DNA of 7,624 nt from Candidatus Anoxychlamydiales bacterium (GTDB taxonomy: Bacteria > Chlamydiota > Chlamydiia > Chlamydiales > SM23-39): assembly GCA_011064905.1 (NCBI GenBank), contig JAAKFW010000068.1, forward strand, positions 1 to 7,624. The letters run 5' to 3'. The notes below the pieces were generated by a model. It was given only the letters and a program-made list of their open reading frames with translations, searched no databases and was not told the origin of the DNA. The translations under genes were made by a program, and so were the position numbers. Positions 1 through 5,702 of this stretch are shown here, piece after piece. Position 1 is the stretch's first letter, and each line of letters starts with the position of its first letter.

Positions 1-2285
1 TCAGAAAGATTTGGATTATTTAAACTATACTTTTCGTTAACAATCTGAAAAGACATAGATGATGCTTTTATAAGCTCTTTTGCTGAAAGCGCTTGGGCTG
101 ATGGGAAATCTAAGACTATATTTGAATCAATAGTTCTTATATTTACTTCAGATACGCCCATTTTATTAACGCGATTATAAAGCTCGTTTACTCCTTGTTT
201 TAGAGCTGCTTCATCTTTTACTAAATGATTGTTTTGATCTCTTAGCTCGATTTGTACGGTTTTTCCTCCAGATAGATCGAGACCCCAATTTAAGATCTTT
301 CTTTCGTCTCCTCTAAAATACTTTTTAAAACTTAAATAAAGATTACTAAAAAGTGGGTTTTTAGTAGGTGGTGCATAGTCATATCTAACAGATGGATCTA
401 AACTTATTTGAGATGCATTGTAATCATCTTTCCATTTAAGTAAATCTTCTTGGATTGAAGTTTCTATTTTGTTCAGAGTTATAACTCTTTGTCCTAAATT
501 TGAAAATTCTAAAGTTGCATATTTTTTTGAACCATGAACCTCAAAATTTTCTCTAGTGGCTTTCAAAATAGTCTGGTAATAATCATCTTTTTCAAAAATA
601 AAAGCATTTGAAAATCCAGATGTTTTGGAAAGTAATGATCCCGGAAATCCTAGATATCCATTTTGAGAGAGGATAGATTTTAGCTTATTAAAATCTTTGA
701 AAAAGCTTTTTGCCTCTTCACTATTTTCGTAAGATTGATATTTTTGAAGAATTTTATCGAGTCCCTTAGCTATCACATAAATAGAATTAGCTCTCATGCT
801 AACAGGAGTTTGATTTGAGATTAGTGTCGGAACATATACAACTAAACAAAACTCTTTTTGCTCTTTAGGTAGTTTTTGATATGTTTCAAAATCATAAATT
901 GGTAGCGACTCGCGATCTAAATCAGGATGTTTTGGGTTCCAGTCATTTAAAATTGTGTTTAAAATTTGGTTTGATTCAACTTTAGCGATCTCATTTAAAT
1001 TTAATACTAAATAACTAGATGTATTCTCTAATGCATGTAAATTGATGTTAAATTCATCTTTTTCACTCATGATTTTTTCATCAGTTCTTGTAGATAACCT
1101 AGCTATTTCATTGATTATTAACTGATCAAATGAATCTTTTTTTTGAGCTTTTAGAGTCTCTTCAAAACGAACTATATCTCTATGAAGTGTCAAAAAGACT
1201 TTATTATTTGAGAAATCTACAATCAATTGGCTGATAAATGGATTGTTAGACTTTAAATCAATCTTCAATAAATTAGAGGAATCCTTTTTGAATGCTGAAT
1301 CTAAAGATTGATAGATATCATTATAATTAAATGGTTTTTGAGATTTCGAAAATTTAGCAATATTATTTTTTAAAATATTCTCTGCACTAATCAATGAAGT
1401 TTGTCTTTTATCTAGTAAATATTGCTTTTGTCTAATCTCATCTGATACGAATTTTTGATCTTTTTGGGATTTTGTAATATTTGATTTTTCTAAAGTGATT
1501 TCAGCTCTATATCTACCAAGTGTATCAATGAGTGATTGAATAGCGCTTTTTGGATTATCAAAATGTCCTTGCGTAAATGATGCAAAATATCTACTTGTAA
1601 TAGGAGATGATTCTCCAAAAACCTTTGTGAAATCTAAAATGCCATGAACTAAAGTAAACACCATGTTTTTTGTCATTTGTGATGTGGGATCTTTTATGAT
1701 GTTTTCTAAAAGAATGGCGTTTTCAGATGTTCCGGCAACAGACGAGCCTATTTCAGCTGTTCGATCAAATATTACGTCTTTATATGTAGATGAAATATTT
1801 TTTTTGTCATCTAATTTAGATGCATATTCAAAAAAATCATTTACTCTATTTTTATCAAATTGAATTGGTATCTGTCTTCTTATAGTAACTTTTTTACTCT
1901 CAAATTGATCTGAGTTTAAAACATTTAGCTGCGCCGGAACAAAAGATATTAGGTTTCCAGCTCTTGAAACATGCTTTTTAAATTTAGCAGCATCTTCGTT
2001 TTTAAAAAAATCTATACCGATATGATCCGGGTTGCTTTTACTGATTTCAATAGATCTGGTTTTGATCTTTAGCATTTTTAAATAAGATTTTATCCACAAA
2101 ACAGAATCTTTTTCTAAGACGTTTACCCTATTTGTGATGTTTGAAGCTATGCTTTCTGCTTTTGCTTTTTCAATCGGTTTTTTAAGTGGCTTTGAATAAT
2201 AAAAAATTGTTGGTAAGATATTATAAATTGTCAGAGCTATAACGATAATGATTAACCATTGCTGCCAACGCTTTTTCTTGTGCAT
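1..2285 (-). CDS. secDF: Protein translocase subunit SecDF, chlamydial long form (3' end cut off by window edge)
   Basis: The reverse strand is open from an ATG at 2285 to the window edge (761 complete codons, no stop). SecDF is an inner-membrane accessory of the SecYEG channel that helps pull exported proteins through using the ion gradient. A basic start is followed by one hydrophobic segment at about residues 9-26. A long, mostly polar region without recognisable SecD motifs then runs to about residue 630, with a Lys/Gln/Glu-rich, possibly coiled-coil stretch near 255-315. SecD-type sequence begins with GLDLSGG at 668-674 and continues with NRVNKMGVSE near 705-715. The remaining SecD membrane domain and SecF lie off the left edge. 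A very long N-terminal extension and SecD-SecF fusion are typical of chlamydial SecDF (about 1400 residues, from memory). The start is weakly supported by an AGG about 8 nt upstream. SecD identity is firm; fusion to SecF is inferred from the lineage. Confidence 0.9.
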   Translation of the reverse strand, partial: MHKKKRWQQWLIIIVIALTIYNILPTIFYYSKPLKKPIEKAKAESIASNITNRVNVLEKDSVLWIKSYLKMLKIKTRSIEISKSNPDHIGIDFFKNEDAAKFKKHVSRAGNLISFVPAQLNVLNSDQFESKKVTIRRQIPIQFDKNRVNDFFEYASKLDDKKNISSTYKDVIFDRTAEIGSSVAGTSENAILLENIIKDPTSQMTKNMVFTLVHGILDFTKVFGESSPITSRYFASFTQGHFDNPKSAIQSLIDTLGRYRAEITLEKSNITKSQKDQKFVSDEIRQKQYLLDKRQTSLISAENILKNNIAKFSKSQKPFNYNDIYQSLDSAFKKDSSNLLKIDLKSNNPFISQLIVDFSNNKVFLTLHRDIVRFEETLKAQKKDSFDQLIINEIARLSTRTDEKIMSEKDEFNINLHALENTSSYLVLNLNEIAKVESNQILNTILNDWNPKHPDLDRESLPIYDFETYQKLPKEQKEFCLVVYVPTLISNQTPVSMRANSIYVIAKGLDKILQKYQSYENSEEAKSFFKDFNKLKSILSQNGYLGFPGSLLSKTSGFSNAFIFEKDDYYQTILKATRENFEVHGSKKYATLEFSNLGQRVITLNKIETSIQEDLLKWKDDYNASQISLDPSVRYDYAPPTKNPLFSNLYLSFKKYFRGDERKILNWGLDLSGGKTVQIELRDQNNHLVKDEAALKQGVNELYNRVNKMGVSEVNIRTIDSNIVLDFPSAQALSAKELIKASSMSFQIVNEKYSLNNPNLS

Positions 2286-2391
2286 ATTAGATACCTATTT
2301 TTTTTGTTAAAAAAAAAATTAATAAAATAAAATAATACCTGAAATTTTAAGCGATGTCTAGCGAAATTAGATTAAATAGATTTTAAAATTG

Positions 2392-2414
2392 AATCTTTTA
2401 TAATTTCAAAGATT
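2392..2414. repeat. Inverted repeat overlapping the possible secDF -10 element
   Basis: AATCTTT at 2392-2398 and AAAGATT at 2408-2414 form a perfect 7-bp inverted repeat around a 9-nt loop, and the forward strand continues into a run of T to 2420. On the forward strand it resembles a weak terminator, but no forward gene precedes it. On the reverse strand it covers the candidate -10 of secDF, where it could act as an operator. It may also be chance in AT-rich DNA. Confidence 0.25.
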
Positions 2415-2423
2415 TTTTTTCAA
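2397..2423 (-). promoter_or_regulatory. Possible secDF promoter
   Basis: Read on the reverse strand, a TTGAAA (-35-like, 2418-2423) and a TATAAA (-10-like, 2397-2402) are separated by 15 nt, shorter than the ideal 17. This would give a leader of roughly 105 nt before secDF. The gap is so AT-rich that matches of this quality are expected by chance. secDF may instead be transcribed through from the exporter gene upstream of it. Confidence 0.25.
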
Positions 2424-2474
2424 ATTCTCAATAACTTTATATTTTAAAATAGTAGGTAACTTTGAAACAAAACT

Positions 2475-3077
2475 TCAGGTAAAAAATAATTTTATGGCAA
2501 ATGCAATCAAAACTATTCCCATTACTTTTATTATGACATTTTGGAACTTCGTCATATAATTTTTAATGGCTTGAATATTGATTAATATGCTTAGTATAGT
2601 AAACCAAATAAGAGGAATAATAATCACTTCTCCTCCAATAAATAATTTAGTAAATATTGAAGTATTCTCTTTTAGAGTCATACTCAATATTCCTAGTAAA
2701 AAGAAAATTGCTTTCGGGTTTAGTAAGTTACATACAAAGCCCTCTTTGAATGCGAGAAAAGCATTTTTTTTGTTTTTTATCTCAATATCATCAGATTTTT
2801 CTTTGTTCAAAATAGCTTTAATTCCTAGGTAACACAGATAGGTGGCTCCTAAATATCGAATTATTAAAAGAACATTTTTATAGCGAGTAATAAATATGGA
2901 AAATCCCAAATTAATATATATTAAATGAATTAATAGAGCCGTTGATACCCCAATAGCTGTAAAAATTCCAGTTTTTCTAGAGCCTGTAATAGAATTTTTC
3001 ATTACTAATAAACTATCTTGGCCAGGAGACATGGCTCCAAGCAGTTGTATAAAAGCAAAGGTCAGTAAATCATCCAT
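2475..3077 (-). CDS. LysE/RhtB-family amino acid exporter
   Basis: This 200-residue inner-membrane protein matches the usual size (about 200-210) and pattern of LysE/RhtB exporters, which expel amino acids or similar small molecules. The N-terminus carries the family signature around residues 14-46: SPGQDSLLVMKNS, a basic G-S-R-K-T-G turn, then a small-residue-rich helix. Most members have PGP, so Gln replaces the second Pro here. The mid-protein family motif with NLLNPKAIFF is at about 116-125. Five to six hydrophobic segments are visible, separated by a basic/acidic loop near 90-108. The substrate cannot be read from sequence. It lies between secDF and uppS, reads the same way as secDF, and ends 189 nt before it. 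From memory, C. trachomatis has a different small gene in this interval, so this may be an insertion. No clear Shine-Dalgarno precedes the ATG. Confidence 0.85.
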   Translation of the reverse strand: MDDLLTFAFIQLLGAMSPGQDSLLVMKNSITGSRKTGIFTAIGVSTALLIHLIYINLGFSIFITRYKNVLLIIRYLGATYLCYLGIKAILNKEKSDDIEIKNKKNAFLAFKEGFVCNLLNPKAIFFLLGILSMTLKENTSIFTKLFIGGEVIIIPLIWFTILSILINIQAIKNYMTKFQNVIIKVMGIVLIAFAIKLFFT

Positions 3078-3111
3078 ATATCAAGGTTAAAAATTTAGTT
3101 TTTAATGCCTT

Positions 3112-3141
3112 ATTATACAAAATATTGGCCATTCTTTTCTA
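3112..3141 (-). promoter_or_regulatory. Probable promoter of the LysE-family gene
   Basis: On the reverse strand a perfect TATAAT (-10, at 3112-3117) lies 18 nt downstream of TAGAAA (-35-like, 4 of 6 matches to TTGACA, at 3136-3141). It points at the exporter gene, leaving a leader of about 25-30 nt. It is the best sigma-70-type -10 I noticed in the non-coding parts of the window. Confidence 0.4.
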
Positions 3142-3154
3142 GTAAAGAAATTTT

Positions 3155-3183
3155 TTAGATTTAGGGATTAAAATTCATATAAA
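3155..3183 (+). promoter_or_regulatory. Possible promoter of the uppS-cdsA-cmk/plsC cluster
   Basis: TTAGAT (3155-3160) and TATAAA (3178-3183) are 17 nt apart and face the uppS1 gene. Transcription starting near 3190 would give a leader of about 97 nt containing both perfect inverted repeats described below. The -35 match is poor and several other AT-rich hexamers nearby could serve instead. Confidence 0.25.
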
Positions 3184-3240
3184 ATGGATAAAATAATGAT
3201 TTGTAAAAATCATGCTCGAAACAAAATTAAAATTCTTATA
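3167..3240. repeat. 15-bp direct repeat (14/15 match) upstream of uppS1
   Basis: The 15-mer ATTAAAATTCATATA at 3167-3181 recurs at 3226-3240 with a single A-to-T change at the eleventh base, 59 bp apart. The first copy overlaps the candidate -10. The pair could be paired regulator sites or duplicated promoter elements, although low sequence complexity weakens the case. Confidence 0.35.
3196..3213. repeat. Perfect inverted repeat 1 upstream of uppS1
   Basis: ATGATTT (3196-3202) and AAATCAT (3207-3213) form a perfect 7-bp inverted repeat around the loop GTAA. It lies about 75 nt before the uppS1 start, within the likely leader. It could be an RNA hairpin or a dimeric regulator site. No T-run follows, so it is not a terminator for forward transcription. 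Confidence 0.4.
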
Positions 3241-3241
3241 T

Positions 3242-3260
3242 GCTTTTAATCTTTAAAAGC
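3242..3260. repeat. Perfect inverted repeat 2 upstream of uppS1
   Basis: GCTTTTAA (3242-3249) and TTAAAAGC (3253-3260) form a perfect 8-bp inverted repeat around the loop TCT, ending 27 nt before the uppS1 ATG. With repeat 1 it gives the leader two tight potential hairpins. A short A-rich stretch, not a T-run, follows, so a control element or operator is more likely than a terminator. Confidence 0.4.
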
Positions 3261-3287
3261 TCAAAAAACTGAAAACATGAACATTAA

Positions 3288-4043
3288 ATGACATCAACCA
3301 CCAAGTTAAATCCTCGAAAAACAATTGAAAAGTTAACCGCAGATTTAACAAAAGTACCCTCGCACATTGCTATTATCATGGATGGCAATAGAAGATGGGC
3401 AAAAAAAAACAATCTACCAGCTGCAGCAGGACATATTAAAGGAGCTCTTGCTCTAACTAACGTTGTAAAACTCGCCTCTAAATTAAAAATCAAAACTCTA
3501 ACAGTTTTTGCTTTTTCAACAGAGAATTGGCTTAGATCGAAAATAGAGATCAATAGTCTTATGAAACTTTTTAACCTCTATTTAAAAAAACAGCTAAAAT
3601 TCATGCAAAAAGAAAAAGTGAAGTTAAGCGTTATCGGCGATCTATCAAAACTACCTGAAAATTTACAAAAAGCTTTTAATTCTACTATTGAAAAAACAAA
3701 AGATAATGATGTTATCGAACTTGTAATTGCTGTTAACTATGGCTTTAAAGATGAAATGAAAAGAGCAATTCAAAAAATTGTTGAAGACTTTGAGAATAAA
3801 AAAATTTCGAAAAGTGATATTTCAGAGGATTTAATATCTGAGTATTTAGATACAAAAAATCATACAGATCCAGATCTATTTATAAGGACAAGCGGGGAGA
3901 ATAGACTTAGCAACTTCTTGCTTTGGCAACAAGCCTATTCAGAGATTTATATAACGGATATTCTATGGCCTGATTTTAAAGAAAAAGATTTTTTAAATGC
4001 TATACATGAGTTTCAAAAAAGAAAAAGAAGGTTTGGAGCTTAA
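3288..4043 (+). CDS. uppS: Isoprenyl transferase UppS1 (di-trans,poly-cis-undecaprenyl-diphosphate synthase), canonical copy
   Basis: UppS extends farnesyl diphosphate with isopentenyl diphosphate units in cis to make undecaprenyl diphosphate, the lipid carrier for peptidoglycan and other envelope sugars; it works at the cytoplasmic face of the inner membrane. The 251-residue length is normal. Family residues are all present: MDGNRRWA at 31-38 with catalytic Asp32, His49, FSTENW at 76-81 with Arg83, RTSGENRLSNFLLWQ at 200-214 with Arg200, Glu204, Arg206 and Ser208, then Glu219, and the C-terminal RRFG (RxG motif). The start is fixed because an in-frame TAA lies directly before the ATG and the next Met is the one in the motif. 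There is no visible Shine-Dalgarno. An A9 run at 3401-3409 follows the catalytic motif. It is the first gene of a tight lipid-synthesis cluster and stops 2 nt before a divergent paralogue. Confidence 0.95.
   Translation: MTSTTKLNPRKTIEKLTADLTKVPSHIAIIMDGNRRWAKKNNLPAAAGHIKGALALTNVVKLASKLKIKTLTVFAFSTENWLRSKIEINSLMKLFNLYLKKQLKFMQKEKVKLSVIGDLSKLPENLQKAFNSTIEKTKDNDVIELVIAVNYGFKDEMKRAIQKIVEDFENKKISKSDISEDLISEYLDTKNHTDPDLFIRTSGENRLSNFLLWQQAYSEIYITDILWPDFKEKDFLNAIHEFQKRKRRFGA
4035..4038 (+). promoter_or_regulatory. Ribosome binding site that sets the uppS2 start
   Basis: GGAG lies inside the last codons of uppS1, 7 nt before the ATG at 4046. This is good Shine-Dalgarno spacing for that ATG. The in-frame ATG at 4061 has only A-rich sequence before it. 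This supports translation of the full hydrophobic N-terminus of the second UppS. Confidence 0.6.
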
Positions 4044-4045
4044 AA

Positions 4046-4855
4046 ATGTTAAAAAAAATAATGTTAAAAAATTATAAAATATTTTTTTTAACACTTGTTT
4101 TTTTTACTCCCTTTCGCTTTTTAAATGCAGCGACTATTGAGTTTTTTTCTATAAAGGCTGAAAATATTCCGCATCATGTAGCTATTATTATGGATGGTAA
4201 TAGAAGATGGGCAAAAGAAAATGACCTTTCTTTGTATGAAGGCTATATTAAAGGAGCGGAGGCTTTATCAAATATAATTGAAGCTTCAATAGATTTAGGA
4301 GTAAAAGTTTTAACTCTCTATGTGTTTTCAACAGAAAATTGGTCACGTCAAAAAGAAGAAATTGATACTCTTCAAAATATTTTTGAGTATATGTGTATAA
4401 ATCAAAAAAAAGATCTAATGGATTTGGATGTGAAAATAGATGCAATAGGAGATATTTCAAAACTTCCAAAAAGTACTCAAGATAGGTTTAATGAGTTAAA
4501 AAAAGCTTGCCAAAATGGTAAAAAGCTGGATTTGATTTTAGCAATAAATTATGGTAGAAGAGATGAAATAAATCGCTCAATTATAAAAATAATAGACGAT
4601 GTTGAAAATAATATTATTAAAAAAGAAGAAATTACTCAAAATTTGATAGCAAGCTACTTGGATACAAATAATATACCAGATCCAGATCTTTTAATTAGAA
4701 CAGCTGGTGAAGCTAGTCTTAGTAATTTTTTGCTCTGGCAAGGAGCTTACACAGAAATTTATATCTCAGATTGTTATTGGACGGATTTTTCAAAAACAGA
4801 GTTTATCATAGCAATGCTAGATTACCAAAAAAGAAGTAAAAAGGTAGCACAATGA
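4046..4855 (+). CDS. Divergent UppS paralogue with a signal-peptide-like N-terminus
   Basis: This 269-residue cis-prenyltransferase homologue is clearly a duplicate of its upstream neighbour; the two align without large gaps after the N-terminus. It keeps MDGNRRWA at 49-56 with Asp50, FSTENWSR at 94-101, Arg218, Glu222, Ser226 and Glu237. It departs at conserved places: Tyr67 where UppS1 has His49, Ser224 where UppS1 has Arg206 (diphosphate binding in the family), WTDF for the usual WPDF, and a C-terminus ending KKVAQ without the RxG motif. Residues 1-29 look like a signal peptide or membrane anchor: a Lys-rich start, a hydrophobic stretch about 12-26 broken by Pro22 and Arg24, then NAA. UppS enzymes are normally cytoplasmic and lack this. 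It overlaps cdsA by 4 nt (ATGA), so the two are probably translationally coupled. It could be a second prenyltransferase with changed chain length or substrate, a partner subunit, or an exported protein. Homology is firm; function is open. Confidence 0.85.
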   Translation: MLKKIMLKNYKIFFLTLVFFTPFRFLNAATIEFFSIKAENIPHHVAIIMDGNRRWAKENDLSLYEGYIKGAEALSNIIEASIDLGVKVLTLYVFSTENWSRQKEEIDTLQNIFEYMCINQKKDLMDLDVKIDAIGDISKLPKSTQDRFNELKKACQNGKKLDLILAINYGRRDEINRSIIKIIDDVENNIIKKEEITQNLIASYLDTNNIPDPDLLIRTAGEASLSNFLLWQGAYTEIYISDCYWTDFSKTEFIIAMLDYQKRSKKVAQ

Positions 4856-5697
4856 AAAAGTTTAAGGATTTAAAAAGTAGATTTTTAGTCTCTATAATCT
4901 CAATTCTCATATTGATATTAGTAATATTTTTTGCAAATCTACTCTTTATGAGATTTGTTGTAACATTAGTTATCTGCCTTTTAGGCGCTTTTGGAGCTCT
5001 TGAATTTGTTCATTTTGCTCAAAAAAAACAAATTGCAATCGATAAAAATTTGCTAGTTGGCGCTGTTATTTTTGAGATAATAGCTTTTTTTATCTATTCG
5101 CAATATGCAGAGCTTCAAATTTTACCGATTTTAGTTTTCTTTCTTTTTATGCTCTTTTTGTTTTTCTCTAATTTTAACAAAATAGAAAATTCTTTAACTA
5201 GAGTGGCTACGGCTACCTTTGGGTTTTTATACATAGCTATCCCACTTGGTATGGTTTTACCTATTTTATATATTGAAACTATCGAAATGCAAGATGGAAG
5301 GTTTTGGATATTTTATCTGATTTTTGTAACAAAAATAACAGATATTGGAGCTTATTTTGGCGGTAGGCTTTTTGGTAAAAAAAAGTTAGCTTCAAAGGTT
5401 AGCCCTAAAAAAACTATTTTCGGTAGCGTAACTGGCTTAATCTTTGCAGTAGGAGGAAGTCTTTTATTTTTAATGTTTTCAAAATCTAGCGTATTTGATT
5501 TTAACTTATCAGAGGCGATAGTTTTAGGTGTTATTTTAGGTGTGTTTTCTCAATTTGGTGATCTCTCTGAATCTCTTATGAAAAGAGATGCCAAAATCAA
5601 AGATAGCTCAAAAATTCCAGGATTCGGAGGAGTATTAGATATGTTAGACTCTCATATATTCAATATTCCAATTTTATTTATGTTTTTGGTAGGATAG
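4852..5697 (+). CDS. cdsA: Phosphatidate cytidylyltransferase (CDP-diglyceride synthase)
   Basis: CdsA is an inner-membrane enzyme joining phosphatidic acid and CTP into CDP-diacylglycerol plus diphosphate, the precursor of phosphatidylglycerol, phosphatidylethanolamine and cardiolipin. The 281-residue protein is mostly membrane helices, with a basic N-terminus. It has the family segment DIGAYFGGRLFGKKKL (about 164-179) followed by SPKKT, and the C-terminal signature ESLMKRDAKIKDS, PGFGG, LDMLDS (about 239-267). The Lys-Arg pair and the acidic residues of the signature are kept. The usual PGHGG His is Phe, the LDR Arg is Met, and the acidic residue after KT (often KTWEG or KTVEG) is Phe in KKTIFG. 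An AAGG lies about 8 nt before the ATG, which overlaps the uppS2 stop. The gene ends 5 nt before the cmk-plsC fusion, whose PlsC half makes its lipid substrate. Confidence 0.93.
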   Translation: MKKFKDLKSRFLVSIISILILILVIFFANLLFMRFVVTLVICLLGAFGALEFVHFAQKKQIAIDKNLLVGAVIFEIIAFFIYSQYAELQILPILVFFLFMLFLFFSNFNKIENSLTRVATATFGFLYIAIPLGMVLPILYIETIEMQDGRFWIFYLIFVTKITDIGAYFGGRLFGKKKLASKVSPKKTIFGSVTGLIFAVGGSLLFLMFSKSSVFDFNLSEAIVLGVILGVFSQFGDLSESLMKRDAKIKDSSKIPGFGGVLDMLDSHIFNIPILFMFLVG

Positions 5698-5702
5698 TAA
5701 CC

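Noticed and set aside
1663..1863. Forward 66-codon open frame
   Set aside because: It lies wholly inside secDF on the other strand and its product resembles no family; a shadow.
2350..2364. AGCGA direct repeat with 10-bp period in the secDF gap
   Set aside because: It is only 5 bp per copy; it stands out mainly because the surroundings are so AT-rich.
2392..2420. Forward-strand intrinsic terminator
   Set aside because: The inverted repeat plus T-run fits the form, but no forward transcript is expected between two reverse genes.
2578..2832. Forward 84-codon open frame
   Set aside because: It is antisense to the LysE-family gene, which has clear family motifs; a shadow.
3277..3291. Four-codon leader (MNIK) whose TGA overlaps the uppS1 ATG
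   Set aside because: No Shine-Dalgarno precedes it and such short frames are common by chance; kept only as a curiosity.
3284..3553. Reverse 89-codon open frame
   Set aside because: It is antisense to the conserved N-terminal part of uppS1, including the catalytic motif.
4248..4469. Reverse 73-codon open frame
   Set aside because: It is antisense to uppS2 and Leu/Phe-rich because it reads an A-rich gene backwards.
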